Source: an uncultured delta proteobacterium (GTDB lineage: Bacteria > Desulfobacterota > Syntrophia > Syntrophales > UBA8958). From it: 57,167 nucleotides of DNA. Position numbers and translations under genes: made by a program. The stretch's first letter is position 1, and the number at the start of each line of letters is the position of its first letter. Positions 45,756 to 53,895 of this stretch are shown here, piece by piece. The stretch is from NCBI GenBank assembly GCA_903885795.1, contig CAISJV010000072.1:1-57167 (forward strand). The letters are read 5' to 3'. The notes under the pieces are model-generated. The model was not told where the DNA came from. It saw only the letters and a list, made by a program, of their open reading frames with translations, and searched no databases.

Positions 45756-47441
45756 TTAATATTTAATGCCATACTGTTTCAGTCTGCTGCGAAACGTCCT
45801 GTCTTTCTCGTTGATCATTCTCGCTGCCTTCGCAACATTCCCCCCCGCTTTTTTACAAAGCTGTTCATGGTAGTGCTTCATGAAGTCGTCGTAAGGCATT
45901 GCGTAAATGTCAAGCTTTGGTTCTTCATTATCTTTCTTTATAGTCGTTCTGCCTGTCAGCAAATGCAGGAATTCATTTGATGGGTACAAATCAAGAAGTT
46001 TATTGAACAGTATTTCTCTTTCCTCATAGGCCTCTGGGATGTTCTGCCCTTGGCCGAGCTTGATGCCGCTCTTGAACTCAAAAGTAGAATTCATCAGGCC
46101 CTGGCATTCTTTTCTATCTTTTGACGCAAGCCTCCTCAGGGGATAGTAAAATTCCATAGAGAACCCTTTTCTTTCCGTAATGTTGCTTTCATTCATATCT
46201 GTAATGTTGTTTTCACTCATATTTGGGGATTGGAGAAACAAGGAACAGAAAAGCTCGTATCCCTGAAAGGCCTTTTCAAATGGTTCATATTCCTTCATTC
46301 TTCTTACGTTTAAACGCTCGTCAACGTCGGCGCTCACGTAAAGATCTGACTCCTCAAAAGCCTTAAAAGGCTTCTTTACGCCTTTCCTGGCTGCTTTAGT
46401 GCCCAGCCCAAGTCGTATTCTGTCCTTGTACCCATAGATTCCAATGCCAAAAGAGCTCAGAAGCGAATCCAAGGCATCCGTGTCGACCCCACCCTTTCTC
46501 AATTCGTCAACAAAATCATAGAGCTTTGAAGCGTCTATCGCAGTGTCTTGCTCTCCAAGTTTATCCAGCCTCTCCTCATCATAAAAGGAAGATTTCGTAT
46601 AATCACTCTTAAAATCATTCTTATTGTCATCATCCCGAATGCAGGATATCAATTCCCGCTTTCTCCGTAACAGCCTGCCGACCCTTTCTATTTCCCGGAC
46701 ATTCCCTGGCCAATGATAGGTCAGCAAAATCATAACTTCACGTGTAGACAGGCTTTTTATTATCTCTGGGAACTTCGCACCGAGATAATAAAGGATATCG
46801 CGTCTCCTCTTAAAAATCGGGGGGACACAAAAAGGAAAGAAGCGGTATCGAAAATCTTCTCTTAAATTTTCCTCTCGATTTGTTGCCCCGCCAATACGGA
46901 CGTTGGCATTAGCGGATTCGACAGCGCCCACACCCCTGAACTCGCCAGTTTCAATGAATGTCAGAAGCATTGCTTGGATTTCCCGTGGTAGTTCGCCAAT
47001 CTCCTCAAGAATAAGCATTCTGCCGTTGGCGTTTGCGACTAAGCCTGGCTGAATACCCCTAACGTTACCTTGCCCGATTACTTCGGCGTTATAACCAAAC
47101 AATTCACTCCTTGCTATGTTTGCATCGCTGTCTGGCCCTCCGAAATGGGCGCAATTTGCCCAATCAACTTCTTGATTCGGGTTCTCTTCTTTCCATAGCC
47201 GTTGCAGAATATGAAGAAAAAGAGATTTTCCAACCCCAGTGTCACCTGTTATCATTATTGGAAGATCGTCTGATGCTTTGAAGTGCGCTTCAAACAACAA
47301 CACTTTTCCGCTCAGTTCGGGAGGCACAATATATTTAATCGCTCCCGCAACAGCCTTATCTCTCTTGATCTTGCTTTTCTTTGAATATTTTTCCTCGGGC
47401 TGATTTGCTAAAGGCTCGCCTTTCTCGCTCTGGTCTGTCAT
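45756..47441 (-). CDS. Sigma-54-type AAA+ transcriptional activator with atypical loop 1
   Basis: About 561 aa. The AAA+ domain follows the bacterial enhancer-binding pattern: GDTGVGKS (Walker A), SELFGY, GRMLILEEIGELP (Walker B, Glu-Glu in place of Asp-Glu), NVRIGGATN and YRFFPFCVPP, then YHWPGNVREIERV. The GAFTGA loop that touches sigma-54 is not recognisable; the region reads EVIGQGNVRG. The C-terminus has a Fis-like HTH (AGGNVAKAARMINEKDRTFRS). There is no N-terminal receiver or GAF domain. I start at ATG 47441 after GAGGG; a longer frame to 47489 lacks a site. It is divergent from the integrase genes and probably controls them. Confidence 0.8.
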   Translation of the reverse strand: MTDQSEKGEPLANQPEEKYSKKSKIKRDKAVAGAIKYIVPPELSGKVLLFEAHFKASDDLPIMITGDTGVGKSLFLHILQRLWKEENPNQEVDWANCAHFGGPDSDANIARSELFGYNAEVIGQGNVRGIQPGLVANANGRMLILEEIGELPREIQAMLLTFIETGEFRGVGAVESANANVRIGGATNREENLREDFRYRFFPFCVPPIFKRRRDILYYLGAKFPEIIKSLSTREVMILLTYHWPGNVREIERVGRLLRRKRELISCIRDDDNKNDFKSDYTKSSFYDEERLDKLGEQDTAIDASKLYDFVDELRKGGVDTDALDSLLSSFGIGIYGYKDRIRLGLGTKAARKGVKKPFKAFEESDLYVSADVDERLNVRRMKEYEPFEKAFQGYELFCSLFLQSPNMSENNITDMNESNITERKGFSMEFYYPLRRLASKDRKECQGLMNSTFEFKSGIKLGQGQNIPEAYEEREILFNKLLDLYPSNEFLHLLTGRTTIKKDNEEPKLDIYAMPYDDFMKHYHEQLCKKAGGNVAKAARMINEKDRTFRSRLKQYGIKY

Positions 47442-47467
47442 TTTTCCCTCATTCGATATGATAGTAT

Positions 47468-47506
47468 TAAATATCACGATAGGCTTCACTAAATATCGTA
47501 AATATC
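47468..47506. promoter_or_regulatory. Direct repeats, candidate activator-binding sites
   Basis: TAAATATC occurs three times: 47468-47475, 47490-47497 and 47499-47506. They lie 108-146 bp upstream of the sigma-54-type promoter, the usual distance for enhancer sites, and just upstream of the AAA+ regulator's own start, where they could also give autoregulation. Confidence 0.45.
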
Positions 47507-47613
47507 CATTAATGACAATCTATTTTCCCTCTGCCGTTTTTATGGTAGGAACAATACTAAATAGTCAGTATATACAAACAACTAAAGGCTTACCGCTACA
47601 GCAATAGACGAGT

Positions 47614-47629
47614 TGGCATGTTATTTGCT
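47614..47629 (+). promoter_or_regulatory. Sigma-54 (-24/-12) promoter
   Basis: The 16-mer TGGCATGTTATTTGCT matches the consensus TGGCACG-N4-TTGCW at all but one position, with the GG and GC doublets correctly spaced. It points at the excisionase-like gene and integrase. Transcription would begin near 47640. Confidence 0.7.
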
Positions 47630-47658
47630 AAAGCGTTAAAGTTGATTAAAAGGATTTC

Positions 47659-47712
47659 ATGCAAACCGATTATGTTGCTTATTTTTGGATCTACGGTGTA
47701 GCGCCGCTATGA
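47659..47712 (+). CDS. Possible 17-residue leader peptide
   Basis: A short frame, MQTDYVAYFWIYGVAPL, begins 4 nt after AAAAGGA, downstream of the sigma-54-type promoter and upstream of the excisionase-like gene. It could be a leader peptide or mere chance; nothing beyond its ribosome site supports it. Confidence 0.25.
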   Translation: MQTDYVAYFWIYGVAPL

Positions 47713-47727
47713 TCCGCGATTATGTTA

Positions 47728-47748
47728 CCTTTCAGAAATCCAGAAAGG
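47728..47748 (+). promoter_or_regulatory. Hairpin covering the ribosome site of the excisionase-like gene
   Basis: CCTTTC (47728-47733) is complementary to GAAAGG (47743-47748), the presumed Shine-Dalgarno sequence 9 nt before the GTG at 47758. The fold would limit translation unless opened. Confidence 0.4.
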
Positions 47749-47757
47749 TAAAGAGCA

Positions 47758-48051
47758 GTGCAGGAACAAGGACAAAAGAAAGAATGTTTTACACAAAGCG
47801 AGGCTCCTGATAAACTCAGGGCCGGCAATCTGCAGGAGACGAGAAAAAAGGAAATCGCACCGAGGCTATTGGGGGTTGATCAAACCGCTATTTATCTCGG
47901 AATTGCGGCGAAGACAATTCGTAATCGCATCGGATTGAAGGCGAAAAATCCTTTTCCCGTAAAGCCAAAACGTATCGGCGGGAGAGTGCTTTTCGACAAA
48001 AAAGATTTAGATCGCTTTGTCGATTCTCTGCCCACCACACTGGACATGTAG
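47758..48051 (+). CDS. Excisionase/AlpA-like HTH protein
   Basis: A 97-aa protein with GTG start. The C-terminal 60 residues form a MerR/excisionase-type winged helix (LGVDQTAIYLGIAAKTIRNR, then KRIGGRVLFDKKDLDRFV), the HTH_17 pattern found in phage and island excisionases and AlpA regulators. As the first gene downstream of the sigma-54-type promoter, it probably directs excision together with the integrase. Confidence 0.75.
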   Translation: MQEQGQKKECFTQSEAPDKLRAGNLQETRKKEIAPRLLGVDQTAIYLGIAAKTIRNRIGLKAKNPFPVKPKRIGGRVLFDKKDLDRFVDSLPTTLDM

Positions 48052-48083
48052 CAGGCTGTATAAAGAATCATCATAAAAGCTAT

Positions 48084-48281
48084 ATGCAATCACTTCCAGG
48101 ATACACACGAGGACAACTTGCCCGTATCATGGAAGTGGATGTGATGGCTGGTAGCCGTTGGGAAAGGGCGGTCATGAAAATACCTTTTTATTTGAAATGG
48201 GCGCTTGCCTATCTTGAATTGAAGGGCCACGAATTGAAACCACCATTGAAACGAAAACGAACGGAAAAGGAAAGGAGGTAA
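48084..48281 (+). CDS. Small basic HTH-like protein
   Basis: A 65-aa basic protein. YTRGQLARIMEVDVMAGSRWERA reads like a short helix-turn-helix, and the tail KPPLKRKRTEKERR is strongly positive. It lies between the excisionase-like gene and the integrase, with its stop overlapping the first possible integrase start. It probably binds DNA as a recombination accessory or regulator; the family is not recognised. Confidence 0.55.
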   Translation: MQSLPGYTRGQLARIMEVDVMAGSRWERAVMKIPFYLKWALAYLELKGHELKPPLKRKRTEKERR

Positions 48282-48286
48282 TGGAA

Positions 48287-49480
48287 ATGGCAGTATTGGC
48301 GGAGTGCCCAATTTGTCACAAAAAACAGAGTTTGCGTAATCGACTTTGTGGTTGTGGCGAGGACCTTGTTAAGGCTAAAAAATCAAGTAGGGTCCGCTTT
48401 TGGATCAATTACCGTCTACCCGGCGGGAAGCAGGTACGCAAAATAGAGGGTGACGGATTTGATTTGACGGAAGCCAAGGCGGCGGAAGGTAAAACGAGGT
48501 CCATGAAAGCAGAAAACCGAATTCTGGACATAAAACCCGAAGCGAAAATGAGCTTCAAAGAATTGGCCGAGTGGTATCTTAAACTTGAGAGCGTGAAAGC
48601 ATTGGCGCGTTATCCTATCTTGACAATCAACTTGAACAGCTTCAATCAGGTTTTTGGGGATACCGTTGTAAATCATCTAAAACCCGTTGACCTGGAAAAT
48701 TATCAGGCCAAGAGGAAATGCCAGGGTCAGGCCGATTCCTATATTGATCAACAGATAGCAATGGCACGGGCCATGATCAACAAGGCTTTCGATAATGACA
48801 TCGTGAGCGGCGACACTATCAAGATCTTTAAGCGGGTCAAGAAGCTTCTCAAAGGCGATTCCAATGCAAGGGACAGGGTGCTTACAAGTGAGGAATTCAC
48901 CCGGCTTATGGATGCCCTACCTTTTCATACAAGGGCAATTGTGGCAACAGGCTATTATGCCGGAATGCGAAGGGGTGAGGTTATTAATCTAACTTGGGAT
49001 AAGCTTGATTTAAAAAAACGGATAATTTCGCTTGAAGCTACCGATACAAAGGACCGGGAAAAACGAGAGATTCCAATTTGCGATGAGTTGAATAAAATCC
49101 TGGAGAAGATACCGAAGGCTATCCATAGCGAGGAAATCCACAAAAATCATGTTTTCCTTTTCAAGGGGAAACCGATCAGGGACATAAGGACGTCGCTTAC
49201 AAATGCTTGTGAAAAGGCGGAAATCCCTTATGGCAGGAGAACGAAAGACGGCTTTGTCTTCCACGACACCCGACATTGTTTCAATACGAACATGCGAAAG
49301 GCAGGGGTTCCAGAATCTGTCATTATGAAGATCACGGGTCATTCCACAAGGGAAATGTTTCTTCGTTATGATTCCGTTGATTCTCAGGACACCCGGAAGG
49401 CTGTTGACCAAATGGAAGGCTTTTTGAAAAGTGTTGACCAAAACGTTGACCAAGCACCCCTCAAAGCAACAAAGGGTTAA
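48287..49480 (+). CDS. Tyrosine recombinase (island integrase)
   Basis: A 397-aa integrase. The N-terminus has a zinc-ribbon-like Cys pattern (C7-x2-C10, C21-x-C23), then an Arm/core-binding region. The catalytic domain shows Arg in GYYAGMRRGEVINLTW, HDTRH with the second Arg, GHST with the conserved His, and the nucleophile Tyr in FLRYDSV. It catalyses site-specific recombination between att sites in tRNA-Leu. Start choice: ATG 48287 lies 8 nt after AGGAGG, whereas ATG 48281 is only 2 nt away. It reads toward the tRNA and ends 32 bp before it, with a terminator between. Confidence 0.93.
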   Translation: MAVLAECPICHKKQSLRNRLCGCGEDLVKAKKSSRVRFWINYRLPGGKQVRKIEGDGFDLTEAKAAEGKTRSMKAENRILDIKPEAKMSFKELAEWYLKLESVKALARYPILTINLNSFNQVFGDTVVNHLKPVDLENYQAKRKCQGQADSYIDQQIAMARAMINKAFDNDIVSGDTIKIFKRVKKLLKGDSNARDRVLTSEEFTRLMDALPFHTRAIVATGYYAGMRRGEVINLTWDKLDLKKRIISLEATDTKDREKREIPICDELNKILEKIPKAIHSEEIHKNHVFLFKGKPIRDIRTSLTNACEKAEIPYGRRTKDGFVFHDTRHCFNTNMRKAGVPESVIMKITGHSTREMFLRYDSVDSQDTRKAVDQMEGFLKSVDQNVDQAPLKATKG

Positions 49481-49510
49481 CCGATGAATCAGCTAACCCC
49501 CTGTTTTTCT
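49474..49510 (+). terminator. Integrase terminator
   Basis: GGGTTA (49474-49479, overlapping the stop codon) pairs with TAACCC (49494-49499), followed by CTGTTTTTCTT. The scar at 28160-28197 carries a stronger version of the same hairpin. Confidence 0.6.
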
Positions 49511-49511
49511 T

Positions 49512-49566
49512 ATGGTGCCGAAGGCCGGACTTGAACCGGCACGAGCATAGCCCACTACCCCCTCAA
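49512..49566. repeat. Island attachment site, tRNA-proximal copy
   Basis: Identical over 55 bp to 28200-28254 and contained in the 3' part of the intact tRNA-Leu gene. It keeps the tRNA functional after integration. Confidence 0.93.
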
Positions 49567-49599
49567 GATAGCGTGTCTACCAGGTTCCACCACTTCGGC
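49513..49599 (-). tRNA. tRNA-Leu (GAG)
   Basis: An 87-nt class II tRNA with encoded CCA. The acceptor stem GCCGAAG pairs with CTTCGGC. The anticodon arm CTATC-TTGAGGG-GGTAG gives anticodon GAG, followed by a long variable arm and GGTTCAAGTCC in the T-arm. It serves as the integration site of the island and lies downstream of secG on the same strand. Confidence 0.95.
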
Positions 49600-49625
49600 A
49601 TATATGGGCAAGATCACTGTTCCAT

Positions 49626-49654
49626 TCCCTACATGCTCAAGAGGCTTTTGTCAA
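49626..49654 (-). promoter_or_regulatory. Possible tRNA-Leu promoter
   Basis: On the minus strand a perfect TTGACA (49649-49654) is followed after 17 bp by TAGGGA (49626-49631), a poor -10 box, 26 bp before the tRNA. Confidence 0.3.
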
Positions 49655-49685
49655 TATGAAAAGCGGCCTCAATTTGCATAAGATT

Positions 49686-50150
49686 CTACTTTGCAGCAGG
49701 TTGAGGGGCTGCGGGTAAGGGCTGTGAAGCCGGTTGCGGCGCCTTCTGAGCGGGAGACGGACCCGTCGCCTTGGCAGCCGGACCTTGTCCTGAAGGAACC
49801 GGTACCGCTGCGAAGGGCTGCTGCCCACCGGGAACCTGTGGAACGGCAGGCTGTGAAGTCGGCGACGCGGGTAACTGTCTTTCCGCAACAGGCCGGCCCG
49901 TTGCCTTCATCAGGTTACTCCCCTTTTGACCGGACATATAGGAAAGGACAAGGGAAGTCAGCATGAAGAAGACGGCGACGCCGGTGGTCACTTTACCAAG
50001 GAAGGTGCCCGGTCCGCTGCTCCCGAAGATAGTCTGGCTTGAGCCGCCGAAGACCGCCCCCATATTTGCTCCCTTACCGGCCTGAAGCAGGACGACGAGG
50101 ATAAGAGCAATGCAGACAAAAATGTGTAAGATAATGATCAGGGTATGCAT
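49686..50150 (-). CDS. secG: Preprotein translocase subunit SecG
   Basis: A 154-aa inner-membrane protein. Two hydrophobic segments (HTLIIILHIFVCIALILVVL and VTTGVAVFFMLTSLVLSY) flank the conserved GKGANMGAVFGGSSQTIFGS loop. SecG assists SecYE during protein export. The tail of about 70 residues is Pro/Ala/Gln-rich and longer than in E. coli, as in many deltaproteobacteria. It follows tpiA by 16 bp, the usual tpiA-secG pairing. Confidence 0.93.
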   Translation of the reverse strand: MHTLIIILHIFVCIALILVVLLQAGKGANMGAVFGGSSQTIFGSSGPGTFLGKVTTGVAVFFMLTSLVLSYMSGQKGSNLMKATGRPVAERQLPASPTSQPAVPQVPGGQQPFAAVPVPSGQGPAAKATGPSPAQKAPQPASQPLPAAPQPAAK

Positions 50151-50166
50151 GTTTTTTTAGACCTCT

Positions 50167-50913
50167 TTAATATTTTACGATTGCTGAAAAGGACTCGATG
50201 TCAAGACTGGCCCCTCCCACGAGGGCCCCATTTATATCCTTTTCCGACATGAGTTTTCCAATATTTCCAGAATTTACACTGCCTCCATATATGATCCGGA
50301 GTTTTCCGGCAAGCTCTTTTCCGTAGGCATCTTCTATAGTATTACGGATAAAGGCATGTACCTCCTGGGCCTGTTCCGGTGTGGCCGTTTTCCCAGTACC
50401 GATAGCCCAAACGGGCTCATAGGCAATTACGGCGTCCCCTATATCACCGAGAGCGACATTCTTCAATCCTTCTTTTATCTGCCCCGTGATAACGGTAAAG
50501 GTTGCACCCTGTTCTCTCTCGGCAAGGGTTTCCCCGATACAGAGGATGGGCCTCAATCCCTGGGCGAGGGCTGCGAGGAGCTTCCGTCCGATTAAATCAT
50601 CCGTCTCCCCGGGAAAAGTGCGCCGTTCCGAATGGCCGATGATAACATATTCACAGCCGGCATCGATCAGCATCCCGGCTGATACTTCCCCCGTAAACGC
50701 CCCCTGTGCCTGGTCATGGACATTCTGGGCGGCAAGCTTGATTGCTGACCCCCTGAGCGCGGCGGCTACAGCGCATAGGGCCGGAAAGGCCGGTGCAATG
50801 ACTACCTCGCGACCGGGCGGAATATCGAGCTCAGCGACCAGACGACGGGCAAACAGTTCCGCCTCCCGAACGGTTTTAAACATCTTCCAGTTGCCGGCGA
50901 TCAAGGATTGCAT
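50167..50913 (-). CDS. tpiA: Triosephosphate isomerase
   Basis: A 248-aa glycolytic/gluconeogenic enzyme interconverting dihydroxyacetone phosphate and glyceraldehyde 3-phosphate. AGNWKM holds the N-terminal Asn/Lys, GHSERR the catalytic His, AYEPVWAIGTGK the catalytic Glu and flexible loop, and YGGSVN with LVGGASL the phosphate site. It is full length. The normal upstream partner pgk is not found between it and gap. Confidence 0.96.
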   Translation of the reverse strand: MQSLIAGNWKMFKTVREAELFARRLVAELDIPPGREVVIAPAFPALCAVAAALRGSAIKLAAQNVHDQAQGAFTGEVSAGMLIDAGCEYVIIGHSERRTFPGETDDLIGRKLLAALAQGLRPILCIGETLAEREQGATFTVITGQIKEGLKNVALGDIGDAVIAYEPVWAIGTGKTATPEQAQEVHAFIRNTIEDAYGKELAGKLRIIYGGSVNSGNIGKLMSEKDINGALVGGASLDIESFSAIVKY

Positions 50914-50971
50914 TATTTCTAAATCCTACACCCGATGAACTCGTAGAGAGTCGAAAAACTTGCTATAATTA

Positions 50972-51166
50972 ACGGCTTCGTAAAAAGAGCCGCAGGCAAG
51001 GCGCGCACCGGCAAGGACTCATTTTTACTGAAAAGCGCCCCGTCGCCCTGCTGGGGCAGGTATCCGGGATGCGCCCCCGGAACCTGAGGAATGAGGCGTA
51101 CTTGTCGTACGCCGCAGTGACGAAGGATGCAGCGCAACGCCACAGCCGGACTTTTTACGGAGCCGT
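50972..51166. repeat. Palindromic repeat element (MITE-like), 195 bp
   Basis: Terminal inverted repeats ACGGCTTCGTAAAAAG and CTTTTTACGGAGCCGT differ at one position. The interior has further dyads (ACTTGTCGTACGCCG region). It touches the gap stop codon. A short piece of the same end (TGACGGCTTCGTA) directly follows the amidohydrolase at 27623. Confidence 0.7.
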
Positions 51167-52173
51167 CACAGTTGTTTGCCGATGTAGAGAGCCAGGTCCC
51201 GCATCCGGCAGGCGTAGCCGCTTTCGTTGTCGTACCATGCAAAAACCTTGACGAAGTTACCGTCGAGGACGTTGGTCAAAGGCGCATCCACTATGGAAGA
51301 ATAGGGACTGCTGGTAAAATCCACGGACACGAGTTCTTCTTCGCAACAGGCCAGGATATTTTTCAATTTTCCTTCCGCCGCCGCCTTCAATGCCCCGTTT
51401 ACCTCGGCAATAGTCACGTTCCTTTTCAGCTCTGCGGCCAGATCTACAATGGAAACATTGGGGGTGGGAACACGCAACGCAACGCCGTCCATCTTCCCCT
51501 TCAGGTCGGGAATGACCTCGGTAACCGCTCTAGCTGCTCCGGTGGATGTGGGGACAATAGAGAGGGCCGCCGCTCTTCCCCGGCGGAGGTCCTTGTGTGA
51601 TCCGTCGAGAAGCCGCTGATCCATGGTATAGGCGTGTACGGTGGTCATAAAGGCCCGGACGATGGTGAATTCGTCGTGAAGAACCTTGACGACCGGGGCC
51701 AGACAGTTCGTTGTGCAGGAAGCATTGGAAATGATGTGGTGTTTCTTTTTGTCGTAGGTGTGTTCGTTGACGCCCATGACGAAGGTTCCGTCAATGCCCT
51801 TTCCCGGTGCGGCGATAATGATTTTTTTTGCTCCCGCAGCTAAGTGCCCGGCCACATCATCCTTCTTTTTGAATTTACCTGTTGATTCAAAGACGATATC
51901 GACGCCCATTTTGGCCCAGGGAAGCTCCGCCAGGGTGGATGTTACGTGGGTGATGAGGATCTTTTTGCCATCGATGATGAGCTGGCTTCCTTCCGTAGTG
52001 ATCCGTCCCTCAAATATACCGTGCACAGAGTCATATTTCAACAGATGAGCGAGGATTTCCGGTTTTGCCCTGGAATTGATGGCGACGATATCAATGTCTT
52101 TACGGCCGTGACAGGCCCTGACCAGATAACGACCTACTCTACCAAAACCATTGATCGCGACTTTAATGCCCAT
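51166..52173 (-). CDS. gap: Glyceraldehyde-3-phosphate dehydrogenase, type I
   Basis: A 335-aa cytosolic enzyme converting glyceraldehyde 3-phosphate to 1,3-bisphosphoglycerate with NAD. The N-terminal Rossmann site is INGFGRVGRYLVRA. The active-site Cys is in SNASCTTNCLAP, and WYDNESGYACRM is the C-terminal signature. The ATG at 52173 is 6 nt after GGAGG, preferable to the ATG 21 bp upstream. The stop is formed at the edge of the palindromic repeat. Confidence 0.96.
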   Translation of the reverse strand: MGIKVAINGFGRVGRYLVRACHGRKDIDIVAINSRAKPEILAHLLKYDSVHGIFEGRITTEGSQLIIDGKKILITHVTSTLAELPWAKMGVDIVFESTGKFKKKDDVAGHLAAGAKKIIIAAPGKGIDGTFVMGVNEHTYDKKKHHIISNASCTTNCLAPVVKVLHDEFTIVRAFMTTVHAYTMDQRLLDGSHKDLRRGRAAALSIVPTSTGAARAVTEVIPDLKGKMDGVALRVPTPNVSIVDLAAELKRNVTIAEVNGALKAAAEGKLKNILACCEEELVSVDFTSSPYSSIVDAPLTNVLDGNFVKVFAWYDNESGYACRMRDLALYIGKQL

Positions 52174-52299
52174 AACAGTCCTCCGTATATTCAACCATCA
52201 CGAGATGGCGTAGTTTTCAAGCTTCGACAGGCCGGAGCCTGTATAGCCGCACAAGGGGATTTAGTCAACATGAATTTCCCTCAGGGTGGTGACAGGCCC

Positions 52300-52956
52300 T
52301 TAACGACTTTTTGTCACACCTGCCCGCTCACATAGACCATGGACAGGGCAGGAACTGCACCGCGGTGAAACAGGCCGGCATATTTTCTGGCCGAAGGCAA
52401 CCATCAGGGTATTGTAGACTTTCCAGTATCTTTTCGGGAGCTTTTCCCGGAGTGCATCCTCCGTTTTTTCGGGGGTCTTCGTCGTTACATACCCCAAGCG
52501 ATTCGAGATCCGGTGCACATGGGTATCCACACAAATGCCGTCTTTGTCGAATCCCAGGGAAATAACCAGGTTGGCTGTTTTCCTGCCGACGCCCTTGAGC
52601 TTCAGGAGTTCTTCGATGGTATCGGGCACCAAGCCCTGGTATTTCTCGAGGAGGGTATGGCTGATTTCCCTGATGGTCCGTGCCTTGTTATGATAAAAAC
52701 CGGCGGGATAGATGGCCTTGGCAATCGTCTCTTCTGACAACTTCAACATATCCTCAGGGCTGCGGGCCAGGTTCAGCAGGCGGTCTGTCGCGACAGCAGT
52801 GACTTCATCCTTGGTGCGCAGACTGAGCAGCGTGGAAACGAGCAGGGCGTAAGGGTCGTATTTTTCTGCGGCTAACTGGGAAACAATGGGGAGGCCGCTG
52901 TCCAGTACGGTCGCCTGCAAGAGACGGACGACCTCTCCGATATCGTTACTTTTCAA
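52300..52956 (-). CDS. nth: Endonuclease III (DNA glycosylase/AP lyase)
   Basis: A 218-aa base-excision repair enzyme for oxidised pyrimidines. The helix-hairpin-helix [15 protein letters not shown] contains the catalytic Lys, [13 protein letters not shown] the catalytic Asp, and the C-terminal cluster pattern C-x6-C-x2-C-x5-C ([17 protein letters not shown]) binds a [4Fe-4S] cluster. It starts at a TTG 6 bp after the fdhE stop, so coupling to fdhE is likely. Confidence 0.94.
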   Translation of the reverse strand: MKSNDIGEVVRLLQATVLDSGLPIVSQLAAEKYDPYALLVSTLLSLRTKDEVTAVATDRLLNLARSPEDMLKLSEETIAKAIYPAGFYHNKARTIREISHTLLEKYQGLVPDTIEELLKLKGVGRKTANLVISLGFDKDGICVDTHVHRISNRLGYVTTKTPEKTEDALREKLPKRYWKVYNTLMVAFGQKICRPVSPRCSSCPVHGLCERAGVTKSR

Positions 52957-52962
52957 TGTCTT

Positions 52963-53796
52963 TCAGTCGTAACCTTCTTCCGTTGCCAGGATGTCCAGAT
53001 GGAGGGTCGTGATGTCTTCAATGTCGAGGTTTGGCTCTTCTTTCGTTTCCCGGAAATCTACGATTTTGATGTAGCGTTTGCATTCATTGCAGACATCCAC
53101 GCGATACCGCTCGTCATCCTCAACAGTGAAATAGGCCAGGGTCTGCTGTTCCTCGTTGCCGCAGAAAGGACATTTGATCCGCAGGAAGGGCCATTCAATA
53201 CCGCATTGATTGCAGAAGAGGTAGCGCGCTCCCTCCTCCTCTTTTATTTCTCCGATCTTGGGTTCCTTACCGCAAACGGGGCAGTAACCTTCCGACCACT
53301 TTGATTTGAGAACAACGGCTCCGTAGCCCGTCACAACCTTTTCAAAAGCCGGCCGGAGGCATTCTTCAAGGAACAGATCAATCAGGTCGAAGGTTTCGTC
53401 CTCTTCCCCCCTTTCCTCTTCGTCCTCTTGCTCACCGTAAAAAGCACTGAGCAGCATTTCCTTGAAATCCTCTTCCCCTTCCATGATCTTACGGGCCAGC
53501 TCTTTGGTCTCGCCGGGGGCACGCTTTTCGGCGATATGGAGGAGATCGAGGAAATAGGCCTGGGGCTGGGTCAGATCATAGTCCCCTTGAGACAGGTCAA
53601 TCAGGGGCAAACCGCCTTCCATTTTTGAGCTGATGAGACGTTCATCAACGGGAAAGATGCTCGCGGGCATCTTACGCCGGTATTCTTCCCGGAGAATAAG
53701 AATTTCCTCCAGGATGGCGAGCAGTTCCTCGTAGTGGGGATTCTGTGTCTTGTATGATTCAATGGTTTTAAGTGTATCTTTAAGCATTTTAGCCAT
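52963..53796 (-). CDS. fdhE: FdhE-like formate dehydrogenase accessory protein
   Basis: A 277-aa protein with four CxxC metal sites in its C-terminal half: CPVCG, CNQCG, CPFCG and CNECK, the rubredoxin-like arrangement of FdhE. FdhE assists maturation of respiratory, molybdenum- or tungsten-containing formate dehydrogenases. The N-terminal helical half and an acidic stretch (about 110-140) also fit. No formate dehydrogenase gene is in the window. An AGGAG site precedes the start. Confidence 0.85.
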   Translation of the reverse strand: MAKMLKDTLKTIESYKTQNPHYEELLAILEEILILREEYRRKMPASIFPVDERLISSKMEGGLPLIDLSQGDYDLTQPQAYFLDLLHIAEKRAPGETKELARKIMEGEEDFKEMLLSAFYGEQEDEEERGEEDETFDLIDLFLEECLRPAFEKVVTGYGAVVLKSKWSEGYCPVCGKEPKIGEIKEEEGARYLFCNQCGIEWPFLRIKCPFCGNEEQQTLAYFTVEDDERYRVDVCNECKRYIKIVDFRETKEEPNLDIEDITTLHLDILATEEGYD

Positions 53797-53895
53797 GCGG
53801 GATCTTCTCCTTCAGAAGCAATTTTTTATTCGTGGCTGCTGTATATATAGTTTCATGATCAACTTCAAGCAATTCTTTCCAGGCGACTTTCACCG

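Larger units (their letters stand above)
28200..49566. mobile_element. Integrative element in tRNA-Leu carrying replication and defence modules
   Basis: It is bounded by 55-bp direct repeats of the tRNA 3' end, with a tyrosine integrase adjacent to and pointing at the intact tRNA. Contents from right to left: integrase, two small HTH proteins, a divergent AAA+ regulator, a replication operon (SSB-like, primase-helicase, family A polymerase), then a cargo zone with a TIR/SLOG-patatin operon, IS110 element, gene cassette, P-loop ATPase and methyltransferase-nuclease. There are no capsid, tail, relaxase or type IV secretion genes. It therefore resembles a satellite or integrative plasmid-like island (P4-like logic) that relies on a helper to spread. 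Base composition is more AT-rich and more variable than in the flanks. Confidence 0.88.
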
